64,000 bases of DNA from Chaetoderma sp. LZ-2023a (GCA_034401795.1 CM067371.1:75784833-75848832); one strand, 5' to 3'; numbered from the stretch's first letter, positions 35,823 through 47,900 are shown. The notes: generated by a model from the sequence alone, not told the origin. Made by a program: numbers and translations.

Positions 35823-37349
35823 TTAGCTCACCTGGCCAGAATGGCCTCTTGGGCAAGAGGTAAGACAAGTTTGTTCAAGAGAACTTGATTGACCAAATGG
35901 TTCGGCAGCTATCCTGTATGGCCTAGGTTTCACAAAAACAACTTCCAGAACCGCTGAAGGGATCAGGCTGAAATTTGGGAGGTATGATTAGGACAATTAA
36001 AGTTTGTTCAAGGGAAGTTGACCCGTCAAAAAACATGGCCGCCGTGAGCCAATCAAAAATGTAGCGCGTTTTTTATTTGATAGATTTTGAGGCCGAAATT
36101 TGGGTTTTTATATGTGTTTGGGTATTCTGATCTCAAATTTGCCATTTTTGAAACTGTCGAACAAACAGTTTGATGGCCATCTTGGATCATTTTCCGACCA
36201 AAAACTCCCATACGAAAGTAATGGGAAATTCGAACTGTCTTCTCAAGAACTACTGGGCCAGTTTAAATCATATTTGGCAAGAACAGTGCTTAGGGCATAG
36301 AGGTGCAAGTTTGTTCACACGAAGCCGATCGGCCAAATTGTCCGTTGGCCATCTTGGATTTTGGACGATTTAAAAAAATACCTTTAAAAATCTCTGAAAT
36401 TGCTTGGGGCATCCACTCAAAACTCATGAAATATGATCACGGGAAAGAGCTGAACCAAGTTTGTTCAAGGGAACTTGATTGGCCAAATAGTTTGGCGGCC
36501 ATCTTGGTTGACCTAGTTTTTAAAAAAATGACCAGAAATGCTGAACGGATTGGGCCGAAATTTGGTAGATATGATTACGGAATAAGGGCCATTAAAGTTT
36601 GTTCAAAGGAAGTTGATAAGTAAAAAGATATGGCCGCCATGGACCAATCAAAATGTAGCATGTTTGACGGCCATGTTGGATATTATTATTTGATGGTTTT
36701 TGAAGCTGAAATGGTTTTATATAGGTTTTTAGGTATTCTGATTTGACATTTTGGAAACGGTTGGATAAACGGTATGGCATCCATCTTGGATCTTTTTCCC
36801 ACCAAAAACTCCCATAATGGGCCAATTTCAAGTATATTTGACAGGAATCCTCCTAACAGCATTGGAATACAAGTTTGTTCACAGGAAGACGATCGGATAA
36901 TTTGGCCGGTGGACATCTTGGATTTTGGCAGACTTTTAGAAACGTCTTTAAAAATCTCCGAAATCGCTTGTGAGATCGATGCAAACCTCATGAAATATGA
37001 TCTATGGCAAGAGCTGAACTAAGTTTGTTCAAGGGAACTTGATTTGCCAAGTGGTTCGGCGGCGATCTTGAATGACCTAGTTTTTGCGAAAATAACTTCT
37101 CCAGACTCCAGAAATGCTGAATTGATTAGGCCGAAATTTGGCAGATATGATTAGGGCCGAAACGCTATTAAAATTTGGCCATGGAAAGTTGATATGTCAA
37201 AAAAATATGTCTGCCATGAATCAATAAAAATTTAGCATCTTTGGTGGACATCTTATTTTCTGCAAATTTCTGAGAAAATCATAAAAAGACTTCCACGGGG
37301 CCAATGTTAATAAAACTTGACTGAACCTTCCCCTTGTGCCTCTTGTTTC
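35823..37349 (+). mobile_element. Hairpin-ended repeat, copy H4
   Basis: It starts TTAGCTCACCTGGCCAGAAT, followed by GGCCTCTTGGGCAAGAGG. The body carries the H3-type units (CAAGTTTGTTCAAGGGAACT, GCGGCCATCTTGG, TGGGCCGAAATTTGG). It ends CCCCTTGTGCCTCTTGTTTC. The CCGTCC block is missing, so an internal part near the start was probably lost. Confidence 0.65.
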
Positions 37350-37589
37350 AGTTTGCAAAAGTTCCCAGTTTTTCAGAGGCTAAATTGTTATGTAAGAAAT
37401 GAATCTGGACTAAGAAATCTGTTTATTCTTTAGATATTTTTGGCTAGGGAATGTTTAGTTTCATGCAGTTTCACTGTATTACAATTAAACACTCCTGTTA
37501 CAGAGTGGCAGTGACACTAATGACTCATACAGCTACACAAATGTATCAGCTGCCCTGGTCTTATTAGTTCCCTACCGGTAAAACCGGGG

Positions 37590-38900
37590 GGACTGTAGTT
37601 TTGCACTCCGTCTGTCTGTCTCCGTCTGTCGCAGTTGGTTTTCCGCACTTTTTTTCGCAGTCCTTCAAGGTATTCAGCTGAGAATCGGTTTATTGCTTTG
37701 TTATGAAAAGTTATAGACCAATTTCGAGTTTCAGACGTATACGTCAATTTTTGATGGAGTTATGCCCCCTTTCGAGTAAAGAAATACGAAAAATATCAGC
37801 TTTCCGCACTTCCTTTCGCACTCCTTCAAGATATTTAAGCGAAAATCGGTGCATCGCTTTAGTATAAGGAGTTACAGAGCAAGTTCGAGTTTCAGACATT
37901 TTCGTCAATTTTTCATGGAGTTATGCCCCTTTTGTCTTATGCAATACGAAAAATATTAGTTTTCCACACTTTTTCGCAGTCTTTCACGATATTATAGTGA
38001 GAACTGCTACATTGCTTTGTTATGAGAAGTTACAGACCAAGTTGGAGTTTCAGGCGTGTGCATAATTTTTTGATGGAGTTATGCCCCCTTTTGACTTAGG
38101 AAATATGAAAAATATCAACTTTTCGCACTTTTTTCGCACTCCTTCAAGATATTTAAGCGAGAATCGGTGCATCGCTTTAGTGTAAGGAATTACAGAGCAA
38201 GTTCGAGTTTCAGACATTTTAGTCAATTTTTCATAGAGTTATGCCCCCTTTCGACTTATGCAATACGAAAAATATTAGTTTTCTGCAATTTTTTCTGCAG
38301 TCTTTCAAGATATTATACTGAGAATTGCTACTCCTTCAAGATATTTAAGCGAGAATCGGTGCATCGCTTTAGTGTAAGGAATTACAGAGCAAGTTCGAGT
38401 TTCAGACATTTTAGTCAATTTTTCATGGAGTTATGCCCCCTTTCGACTTATGCAATACGAAAAATATTAGTTTTCTGCAATTTTTTTCGCAGTCTTTCAA
38501 GATATTATACTGAGAATTGCTACATTGCTTTGTTATGAGAAGTTGCAGACCAAGTTTGAGTTTCAGGCGTATGTATAAATTTTTGATGGAGTTATGCCCC
38601 CTTTCGACCTATGAAATATGAAAAACATTAGTTTTCCGCCCTTTTTCTCGCAGTCTCAAGATATTCAACTGAGAATTGGATATATTACTTTATTATAAGA
38701 AACTACAGACCAAGTTCAGGTTTCAGGCATTTGCGTCATTTTTTGATGGAGTTATGTCCCCTTTCGACTTATGAAATACAAACATATCAGCTTTCAAGAC
38801 TTTCCTTCTCCTTCACCATATATAACTGAGACTTGGTTTATTGCTATGTTATGGGAAGTTACAGATCAAGTTCGAGCTTCAGCTGCTCTTGACAATTTTT
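37590..38900. repeat. Tandem repeat, unit about 160 bp
   Basis: After a CCGTCTGTCTGTCTCC block there are about eight units with TTTCCGCACTTTTTTCGCAG, GAGTTTCAGAC.TTTT.GTCAA and TTGATGGAGTTATGCCCCC. Segments 38139-38330 and 38329-38520 are nearly identical, so the array grew recently. The 123-codon frame at 38167-38538 comes only from this duplication. Confidence 0.85.
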
Positions 38901-39047
38901 CTAAAGGTTTATATCACCAGGTATGAGACATACATGTATTGCAAAGCAATACTTACAGAATGCTTGTTATTACTGGTGATTCATACATAATGAGTGTCAT
39001 TATAATTTGTATATTCTTACACAAAGTGCATTTTAGTTTAATGTACT

Positions 39048-39235
39048 TTAATGGTTAAGCCGGCCTCTGCAGTGTTCTTGAGGAATGTCCATTGTAGACT
39101 CGGTGAATACGATTTAAAAAGGAATTTGCCAGTGTTAAACTTCTTAAAAATAGTCTGTAGGCCCATAAGTAGACGACATTCACTAAGCAAAAGTCTCAGT
39201 TTTTCTAACACCTTGTGAACGGGGAGGTAATTAGG
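39048..39235. mobile_element. piggyBac-type MITE, copy A4, degraded
   Basis: The order TTTAATGGTTAAGCCGGCCT, CTGCAGTG..CTTGAGGAATG, TCCATTG is shared with A1 and A2. The right half is poorly kept. Confidence 0.4.
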
Positions 39236-39239
39236 CAGC

Positions 39240-40140
39240 TATCTTATTATATTTTAATGTTATAGATTTTGTTGAACAGTACTACAGTACAGCTCTGAAA
39301 TAACTTAACATGTTTCCAAAAGAAAATAACATGTACTGTTGCGTATTTTGAGCATAGTTGGATTACCAATTCAATCCCATTATGTCTAGACTATTCAATA
39401 GAAAATTTGTTACATCGTGTTCAAGACTGTACTACCGTACATCGCCTAATAATAACCGCATCTTTACTAGAAGTCGCATGCCAATTTTCGAGGTTGAGCC
39501 ATCCTAATTTCTTTTGTAAGTTAAAAATAACTTATAAATGTTAAATAAAACCTGATTTGAAACAAAATTTTGCAATAACTTCGTGGAAATACCATCCAAA
39601 TTACATCACTTCCTTGTATGATACAACTATCAACAGAAAAGTTATTTTAACGGCTACCAAATATATGCGGATTGGATTGAATGTATAATACTTGGTTACC
39701 ATCATGTAATAATTATATATATATATATATATATGCAGACGATTCTACCAAGTATTAATCAGCTTCCGCGATAGGACAATTTTACGCCGTCACTCTCATA
39801 GCTACTCGAAGCTCCCATCCTATATATGTGGATTGGGCAAGTCACTGCCTGTGTACTAATATTAGCATCTTCGCGCTACTTGAGTAATGACATAAACTCA
39901 TCCTACAAAGGGAGACAATAAGTGGAACCTGATAAATCATGTGCTTTCTATTTTTGTCTTGCCTGCGAAGCAGAAAGCGAGACATAGGGATCACTAATTC
40001 CGGCATCGTTGGCGGTGGTCGGGTCATCCATAATTTGTGCAGTTTTGGTTACGGTTTTTTATCTCGCATTTTCACGAAGTTGAAAAAAGATTTTGGGAAA
40101 GAGTGGAAAAATGTTGGCATCGGCATTGCCATCTGGTGTC
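39240..40140. other. No gene seen
   Basis: AT-rich DNA with an (AT)n run at about 39715-39735. Blocks such as ACTAGAAGTCGCATGCC resemble AATAGAAGTCGCTTTC at 42310, which suggests another old dispersed repeat. Confidence 0.35.
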
Positions 40141-40144
40141 GTTA

Positions 40145-40940
40145 AGATTTTTTTTAATGACATTTGCACCCCTAAGGGTTCATCCAATTTTTTAAAAAAA
40201 TTCACAGATGTGTTCTATACGATGCTTAGGACTAGTTTACATCAAAACTATCGATTTTTGAAGTTTTAACTTTGACTAATTTTTATGTCCAGCTTAATGT
40301 TAATCCTATGGTTAAGGTTTTTAAAATTGAAAAATTGCGGTTTTGCACCCTCTTCTTTCAAAATCTTTATACTTTGTGAGGGTTCATCCGATTTAAAAAA
40401 AACCACAACAGATGTGTGCTATGCGATGGTTAGGACTAGTTTACATCAAAACTATATCAATTTTTGAAAATTTTAACTTTGAATAGTTTTTCGGTCCAGC
40501 TTAATGTTATCCTATGATTAAGTTTTTTTTTAATGACATTTGCTGCATTGCACCCACAATGGGTCATCAGATTTTTAAAAAACCTGCACAGATGTGTTCT
40601 ATACCATGCTTAGGACTTGTCCATATGAAAACGAAATTGAATTTTAAATTTAATAAAAAAAAATTTTGTCTTAATTTTAATTATTTTAGGCGTGTTTTGT
40701 ATCCAATTTATACTCATATTTTCTTGGTTACGCTTTTTTAAAATGACATTTGCACCCACAAGGGGTCATCCGATTTGAATAAAATTTCACAGATGTGTTC
40801 TATACGATGCTTAGGACTTGTCCAGATAAAAAATATATTGATTTTCAAAATCTTTCCATATTTTTTCGCCATTTGAACTTTGATAATTTTATCCAGGTTA
40901 TATGTATTATGCTGTGGTTAAGGGTTTTTCAAATGACAGT
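40145..40940. repeat. Tandem repeat, unit about 200 bp, four copies
   Basis: The units share TAATGACATTTGCACCC, GGGTTCATCCGATTT, CACAGATGTGTTCTATACGA and TGCTTAGGACT. They start near 40155, 40335, 40530 and 40740. Confidence 0.85.
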
Positions 40941-40959
40941 TTAATCAGCAGACTTGCTT

Positions 40960-41660
40960 TTGAAACTTGAAACCTTGGGGATGATTATACATATGGGCAA
41001 GGATGTGCATGACACTTAGAATTTTGTTCTGACCCCCAAAGCTGGGCCCAGGGGTCAAAAGATCAAAATTGGCCAGTAATTATCGATTGTAATGCAATTC
41101 GTCCTAGACCATTTCAGATAGAAACATGAAACTTTGGGGATGATTGCACATATGGACAGGGATGTGCATGACACTTGGAATTTAGCATGCCACCATGGGC
41201 AGGGCCCTGGGGGTGGGGAAATGTTGGGTCAAAAATTAAGTTTTCCCAAAGGTTGTCATGTCACATATCATTTTGAAGCCAGTGATGAGTACACTACAGT
41301 ACAAGGAATTATTTTGATCTTGGGTCCAACTGAGGGTAGGGGACGGGGTCAAAAGTGGGCATCAATCGATAGTAAAGCAACTCCTAGACCATTTCACATA
41401 AACTTGAAATTTTTGGTATGCTTACACATATGGCTAGGATGTGCATGGCACATTGGAATTTTGATATCACCCCCATGGGCAGGGGTGGGGGAAATTGTGG
41501 GCAGAAAATAAATTTGATCAAATGTGATCATATCACATATCATTTTGAAGCTTGTAGTTAGTAGACTACAGTACAACAAATTATTTTGTTCTTCGAATCA
41601 ATCTGAGGGTAGTGGTCAGGGGTCAAATGGGCAATCTAATCCTACATATGTACATGGCTT
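40960..41660. repeat. Tandem repeat, three diverged units
   Basis: The shared blocks are TTGGGGATGATTATACATAT, GGATGTGCATGACACTTGGA and GGGGTCAAA. They occur near 40975, 41133 and 41415, with a partial one near 41650. Frames here (for example 41134-41511) have no known motif. Confidence 0.75.
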
Positions 41661-42660
41661 GGACATTATTTTGTCGCAGTATATTTAGTCCTGTGGCTGC
41701 TGGATCCTACAGTAACTTCAAAATGTGAGATATTGGTATCTTCTGATACGTCTTGTTTCATGTTTGTTTTGTTGTAGTTTTTTATGGACCACTCATTTTC
41801 AGCAATGGCTCACCAGATGTCAACAGAATTTTACAGCAGAGTTATATACTATGCAAGAGTACTATCTGCATCATTACTAGTTTCATTTTGGAAAAAATTT
41901 CTATATCGGACTATCCGCAGTTTTGTAAAAAAATTGCCGTGTTTGATTGGTTACACTTGTTGGTTGGTGCATTACTGAGTATGTGTATTACAAACCATGC
42001 CAAGTTTGCTTTGCCAATCAACACTATCCATGCCTTTACAGGCGAGACATTGTACGCTTTAGCATTCTTGTTTCTCTATGACATTTTGTGTCAAAATTTG
42101 GATTAATTTTGATGAAATAAACAATGTTTATTAAAGTATGCGCAATATTATTAAGTGGTCCTAATTAATAATTTCATTCCCGCAGTGATGGATATACGGT
42201 ATACATTAAGCATAGGCATAAGATGGTAAGATTTTCTAGCGTGAAAATGTGTTCTATTTTCATGCTATTTTTAAAATCATTTTTAAAAAATTTTCTTGAA
42301 ATATGCCTAATAGAAGTCGCTTTCTTAGCGGTTTGAATTTAAATAATTTACAGCACTTGTCCTATTAGAAACTGCGGTTACTAATGAGCCTTTTATTGTA
42401 ACAGGTTTCTGTTTTTGCTTTGGAAATGTGTTAACTTATCTATGAGCTGTGGTGTATATGCTTGAAGCAGACAAATGATATATACCATGTGATGTGCGGA
42501 AAAGACTAAAGGGCTCCACATGCAAAACACTGCCTTTCTCCTCGTAATGGAAGAATCAAGTTTATCCATCAATCATATGATGTCATAATCAACTGCATGA
42601 TGTGTAGGATGACGTCATAATTAATTACATCATGAATGTCGTGTCTTAATTCTTCACGAA
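41661..42660. other. No gene recognised
   Basis: A 117-codon frame at 41753-42106 and its neighbour show hydrophobic stretches but no family I know and no match to UBA3. The segment TTGGATTAATTTTGATGAAA at about 42098 recurs in reverse at 46765 and at 60085 on this strand, so this is repeat-derived. Confidence 0.35.
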
Positions 42661-42667
42661 CTCTTAA

Positions 42668-42899
42668 CCCTTTAATGGTCATACCGGCCAAAACTGGCCT
42701 CTGTTATGGTCTTATGGAATGTCCTTTTACAGGCCAAGAGAATAACATTTTAGAAAATTTACCACTGGAATGCCTGGCTTGATAACCGAGCCAGTAATTC
42801 CAGTGATAAACTTTAAATAATTGTATTCTCTTGGCCTGTAAATGGACATTCAACAGGCAGATACCTCAATTTTCTTGACCAAATTTGACCATTAAAGGG
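42668..42899. mobile_element. piggyBac-type MITE, best copy (A2), 232 bp
   Basis: The borders are TTAA|CCCTTTAATGGTCA and TGACCATTAAAGGG|TTAA (TTAA at 42664-42667 and 42900-42903). The 14-base TIRs are exact. CCC...GGG ends with TTAA duplications are diagnostic of piggyBac. The interior is a long fold-back (GGCCAAGAGAATA..ATT / AATTGTATTCTCTTGGCC) around TGGCTTGATAACCGAGCCA. Confidence 0.85.
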
Positions 42900-43079
42900 T
42901 TAACTGATGACAGATTTAGCATTGGTGTACGAATTGTATGTGTTTCCTATTTAATAAACATTCTTTTGAATATTTTGAAACTGATTTAACTGAGCAGTGT
43001 TACTAAATTGAGATTCAGAGTGCATGAATCGATTGATCCCAATATGGGCAACGCATGGGTGGAGCTTAGCTAGAGATGG

Positions 43080-43095
43080 TGGGGGGGGGGGGGGT
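43080..43095. repeat. Poly-G run
   Basis: About 15 consecutive G bases followed by a G-rich stretch. It could form a G-quadruplex about 130 bases upstream of the next UBA3 exon. Confidence 0.9.
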
Positions 43096-43222
43096 GGGAG
43101 GGGGTTGCTGTTGTGTGTGGGGGTGCCATAGTTAAAAGTGGATTCCTCCATTAGCGATGATGTTAGTAGTAAACAGGTACATTTACATTCACATATCATG
43201 ATTGTTCTTAACTGACATCCAG

Positions 43223-43266
43223 ACATTTTGCAAAGATACAAGATTATGATGAATCATTTTATAGTC
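43223..43266 (+). CDS. UBA3: UBA3 small exon (44 bp)
   Basis: It completes the GC codon (GC|A) and encodes HFAKIQDYDESFYS, ending in C, which joins AA of the next exon to give Gln. Human has HFNKIQDFNDTFYRQ. The acceptor is GACATCCAG and the donor is AGTC|GTAAGT. It was found only by looking for the missing peptide between the 34 kb and 47.9 kb exons. It makes the phases of all neighbouring exons agree. Confidence 0.95.
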
Positions 43267-43302
43267 GTAAGTACAGCCCCTCTTATGAAAGTATGTAGCT
43301 CA

Positions 43303-43900
43303 TTAACTCACCTCACCAGAATGATCAAGTGAGCTTATATATCATGTTGACTGTCTTCTATCAAACCTGTATTTAACTGACTTCTTCGTAAGAACCAATG
43401 GGCCAGCTTCAACTATATTTAGCAGGAAGCATCTTTAGGGCATATGGTTGTTCTAAAATTGTTCAAGAGAACCTGACTGTTTGATTTGGTCAACGTCCTT
43501 GCATTCTGTTCTATTTTTAGAAAGATTTTAATCTTGAGCTCCTCTGAAATTAATTTGCTGATTGGTGTGCGAACCAGGAATCGTCATCTATGGCAATCGC
43601 TGAACCAAGATTGTTCAAGAGAACATGATTAGTCTCAGATTATCCAGTTTTCACAGAAATGACTTCTCCTTTGGAACCCCTAAATGGAACGGGCTAACTT
43701 CGGGAAATATAATTAATAGTATGGTGCACTATGTATTTTGATTTAAATGTTTTGGGGGTTTTAAAACTATATTTTTGGAAAGCATTTAGTGCGCCATTTC
43801 CAAAAACCAATGTTTATATTTTCTCCAAGGCCTTCATGGTGGCCATCTTGTATTTCAAAATGGCCACCAGCCAATTCCTTTGAAACCCTATATACATGTA
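43303..43900 (+). mobile_element. Hairpin-ended repeat remnant, copy H5
   Basis: It starts TTAACTCACCTCACCAGAAT, then GATCAAGTGAGCTTATAT. It has the units CCAATGGGCCAGCTTCAAC and TTGTTCAAGAGAACATGATT. No 3' hairpin was seen. It lies only 36 bases after a UBA3 exon. Confidence 0.55.
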
Positions 43901-44303
43901 TCTGCTACAAAATGGCCTAGATTCATAATTTTGACGTCTATTTCTATATTTTCTGGGTCAAGGAATACATTGGTCACATTTATAATAAACTTATTTTGGC
44001 ATATGATTTCCGATGTCATATGTAATTCACAGATATCTGCATATTGTGCACCTTTTGTGATACTGTTGGCAGGTTTATTTTTCTTTGGCATCTAACACAG
44101 TTATTTCTACCACTTCAAATTGTCAACCAGTGTCCTGTTGCCTACCTAATAACATCGTCGTTATCTTCACCGTCTTTGTCTTATATATATGTATATATAT
44201 ATATACACCCACATTAGCGGGTAGCGAAGGCAAAAATTCACCATATTGCAAAAGCAGATAACGAACGTTAACAGAAACCGTTTAAAAGTTTACCCTACCG
44301 AAC

Positions 44304-45327
44304 ATGGGCCGCCGCCCAGGGCTACCCGAAAATCAGCGCCATGAAGCAATGGGAAGACTCGCTGCTGGGCAGAGCGTTCGCGCTGTTGCTCGACATTTTA
44401 ATGTTCATGCCTCAACCATTTCCCGTCTCCGCCAACGTGAGAAGGAAACTGGGCATGTTAATGACCGACCACGATCTGGCAAACCGAGAGCAACAACACC
44501 ACGAGAAGACCGCTACTTAGTGACGTCATCACAACGTCACAGGTTTGGGACTGCGCCGCGGCTGGACCGTAATTTGCACACCGCTACCGGCACTACAGTG
44601 CATGCACAAACTGCGAAACAGACTCCATGATGCTGGACTGCATGCCCGTCGTCCACTTGTTGCTGTTCCGCTTACAGAGTGTCACATCGAGAATTGGTTT
44701 GCATGGGCAAGAACTCATCAGCGATGGCGTGCTCAACAATGGAGCCACGTTTTGTTCAATGATGGGTCAAGGTTTTGTGTGGATGTGGCGGATGGTAGGC
44801 AACGGGTTTGGCGACGTTTAGGAGAATGGTATGATGCAGCCAACATCATTCAGCATGGCAGATTCGTTGGCGGCGGTGTCATGGTGTGGGCTGGAATCCA
44901 TGAAAATGGCAAAACAGATCTTATTGTGATTCACGGAAATTTAACGGCTCAACGTTACTGTGAAGAAGTTGTCGCCCCTGTTGTCATCCCTTTTATGCAG
45001 CATCATGCAGACTTTATGTTCCAGCAAGACAACGCCCGTCCTCATTCAGCTAGGGCCACCAGTGATTTCCTTGAGGCTAACAACGTTCCGGTGTTGGACT
45101 GGCCAGCTCGATCACCGGTCCTGTTTCCTATCAAACACGTGTGGAACATTCTTGGTGGTATGGTGTGTGAGAACCATCCACATCTTCACAACGTGCGGGA
45201 GCTGGAAGCTGCACTGCTCCAGGAATGGGATGCGATTCCTCTTCGTGACATCAGGTGCTTAATTCGAAGCATGAGAAAGCGATGTACGGCAGTGGTTAAT
45301 GCGCGCGGAGGTCACAACCGGTATTGA
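44304..45327 (+). pseudogene. Tc1-like transposase, frameshifted and catalytically dead
   Basis: Two overlapping frames (44304-44630, 108 aa; 44545-45327, 260 aa) together span a whole Tc1-like transposase. The first has the helix-turn-helix (RHEAMGRLAAGQSVRAVARH, ASTISRLRQRE) and RPRSGKPRAT linker. The second has LFNDGSRF (first Asp), FQQDNARPHSA (second Asp) and SPVLFPIKHVWN, where the third catalytic Glu is replaced by Lys. So there is one frame change near 44545-44600 plus an active-site loss. It is a different lineage from the element at 20339. Terminal repeats were not located. An AT run with TATACACCC lies near 44207. Confidence 0.88.
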
Positions 45328-45399
45328 CAGCTCAGTGTCATTATTTAAATTGGACCCTTCCATTGAATGATGCCGTGTTAAAGGCATGATGCTAGCATT

Positions 45400-46260
45400 A
45401 CAGTAACAAGAGACTGTTGTTCAAATTGGAAAATGACCTATCAATTAAATAATATATTTGAATCAATTTATTGTTTTTGTTAAATAACATTTATACAGTA
45501 ATATTCTTAGTGTTGTTTCAAGCATTGAGTCATCGTTGTTTGTCACATCTGATGCTGCATTGTCAAAATGGCCACCATCGAAAACACTCAATCATAAATA
45601 TCTTGGATTCTATCTGATAATTCTTTTGGTAAATCTAGGAGTTTGGATGTCTTTATATACTCAATGATGGAGTCTTGGCCATTTGTAATCGTTTATTGGC
45701 TAATAACTTATTAATTTTCCCCAAAAATCAATAATAAATGCGTCTGTGACCTAATACTGCCTGGAAGAACTACCAAAACCTTACAGCTGGTCACAATGAG
45801 TTTATGAGTGCTTAATTTCCAGGGGTGGGTGGGTGCAACATCTTATCCATGTGGCAGCATTAACTCACTGCAAACTAGAGTGCTCCATCCCGCTTCGAAC
45901 TGGCGGTACAGTACTCTATGGCAGCAAACTTATACCTGCTAATACGTGTTGTTGCACCTGGAATTTGAGGTTACGGACAATGCATACTAGTTTTATTTAC
46001 ATACAAATCTTATTTAGCATTTTAGCATATTCCAGATACTCTAGCCATTGAAACAACAAAAACTTCAACATATGATCAAGCGGACAGTTGAAAATACATG
46101 CTAAATAAATTGCAAACTGAGTCTGCCCCGATTCCCAAAGTTACAATTATTGATAAATATATTAAAACATATCCAAGCTTGTGTTATTTGATTTGCACAA
46201 AGTGAGAATTGGTAAATAGAGATGTTTTGGCCTGACTGAATACAGATTTACCACTTCAGT
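45400..46260. other. No gene seen
   Basis: AT-rich intron DNA. The 72-codon frame at 45833-46051 has no support. Confidence 0.35.
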
Positions 46261-46330
46261 TTGATTGGACGATCAGGTCACTGTTGTCATTATTACAGTT
46301 TGATTGGTCGATCAGGTCACTGTTGTCATT

Positions 46331-47242
46331 AAGGGTTGCACGATTTTTCGATTGTTCGATTAATCGTGGTTATATAATTCAAAATGATTGTGGACGATTA
46401 TAAAATGAAATAATCATGTAATCGCCATGTTGAAATTTTTGTCAAGACACTTTTATGCTTGTGAAACTCTGCTCGCGTTACCAATCATGGAAACAAACAT
46501 CCGGCTATCAGCCGAATGTGTGAATGATTAAATAAACTAAATAAATAACTGATTTGTTTGTATTGACTCATGATTAGGTTTAGATGAATAGATTGTTCAC
46601 TTGGTCGCTATTTGTCATTGTTGTTGTAATCACACACGTTTATCCCGAGTTCCCCATTCTCTGAATGGTTATGCGCTAACGGTTTTCCCAAAAAAGTTCT
46701 AAAACTGATACCACGGAAATTCAATGCATCTTCTCCCTAAATATTACGTACCCTTTAATAAAGGTCGTTTATTACATCAAAATTAATCCACAATTTGATA
46801 TAAAATAGCGTCGCGAAAAAATACAAATCACGTGATTCGCCTTCAATTGAAGAGTTTATTTTAGAGCGAGTACTCAGATATAAATATTCTCGAATCAGGG
46901 ACTCGGAACTCGGGAATTTCTATATATTATCATTGCGCGATAGGAAGTTAGGGGGTGGGCTTCTATTAGAGCATAGGCTACAATTCAGCGAAATACTGTA
47001 CCTTCCGTTTGCCATCTAGAAAAATCTTGATACATTACTTTGTTTTCAATCAGCAATTGGCGTATTCTGTCCATGTATGTATACCCAAGTGCCTAACCCA
47101 TAATCTTACAATCTGCAGTAGCAGAATAATGTCCTCTAAGCAGCAGTGACGTAGTTAATATTGTTCATGATTAATCGTATGATCGCGATGATTTTTTTTT
47201 AAATGATCGCGATTATGAAAAGTGAATAATCGTGCAACCCTA
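46331..47242. mobile_element. hAT-type non-autonomous element, 912 bp
   Basis: The ends read AAGGGTTGCACGATTTTTCG and ...AATCGTGCAACCCTA, giving TIRs of about 15 bases with one mismatch at the first base. They are flanked by the 8-base duplication TTGTCATT (46323-46330, 47243-47250), as hAT elements make. Subterminal GATTAATCG/ATGATCGCGAT motifs repeat. The interior is non-coding. Confidence 0.85.
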
Positions 47243-47487
47243 TTGTCATTATTAATTAATTTTTTCTTGCCAAATTTGACCCAATTTTTTAAATTACTGA
47301 CATCAATGTTTGTTTCCTGCGTAAGTTTCTATGTTGCATACAGAAATGTTTATGTTTTCAGGCCAACTTTTTATATTTTTTCTTTTGTACAGAACAACTT
47401 ATAAATAATTTACATATGTTTCCAAAGCAAAAACAGAAACAAGTTAGTATAATTTTGAACACGATGTAAAAATGTTCTGTTGAATAT

Positions 47488-47544
47488 TTTGGACTTAATT
47501 TGATTGGAAGCCATTCAATGGCTTCCAATCAAATTAAGTCCAAA
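47488..47544. repeat. Perfect 57-base hairpin
   Basis: The 28-base arms TTTGGACTTAATTTGATTGG.. and their exact complement flank a single C at 47516. It is the cleanest member of the AATTTGA(C/T)TGG palindrome family. Confidence 0.95.
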
Positions 47545-47751
47545 CTATTTAACAATATTTTTATTTTGTTTTCGAAACAAGTTATTTCAGAGCTGTATTT
47601 TAGGTGAGCAATACCGTTTCCTCCTGGTCACTTCAGCATTCATTTATTCAGTCAAGTAATCCATCACTCACTCCTCTCACCACCCTCACTCACTTACTCG
47701 CAGAGTCTATTTATTTATTGATTGATTCCCTCCATCCATTCCTTCCTTCAT

Positions 47752-47844
47752 TCTCACTCACTCACTCACTCACTCACTCACTCACTCACTCACTCACTCA
47801 CTCACTCACTCACTCACTCACTCACTCACTCACTCACTCACTCA
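47752..47844. repeat. (ACTC)n microsatellite
   Basis: The run has more than 20 uninterrupted CACT units. It ends about 55 bases before the next UBA3 exon and thus sits near its polypyrimidine region. Confidence 0.95.
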
Positions 47845-47900
47845 TAAATTTGCTTCTTATTTGCACATTTGACTATTTGTTTACTTAATTGTGTTTTCAG

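Larger units (their letters stand above)
34165..43222 (+). other. UBA3: UBA3 intron (9.1 kb)
   Basis: Contents in order: a dispersed repeat, opposed LINE tails with an RT fragment, the H4 repeat, three different tandem-repeat families, unassigned AT-rich DNA at 39240-40140 and 41650-42660, a clean piggyBac-type MITE, and a poly-G run at 43080-43095. Confidence 0.85.
43267..47900 (+). other. UBA3: UBA3 intron (4.6 kb)
   Basis: It contains the H5 repeat remnant, a decayed Tc1-like element, a hAT-type MITE, a perfect hairpin and an (ACTC)n run. The stretches 43900-44200 and 45400-46260 hold nothing I recognise. Confidence 0.85.

Noticed and set aside
38167-38538. 123-residue frame with two repeated halves
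   Set aside because: It is explained by the recent duplication of the 160-base tandem unit. There is no other coding sign.
41753-42106. 117-residue hydrophobic frame tested as the missing UBA3 exon (EFYSR resembled the expected peptide)
   Set aside because: The true exon was found at 43223-43266, where both splice sites and phases fit. This frame matches nothing else.
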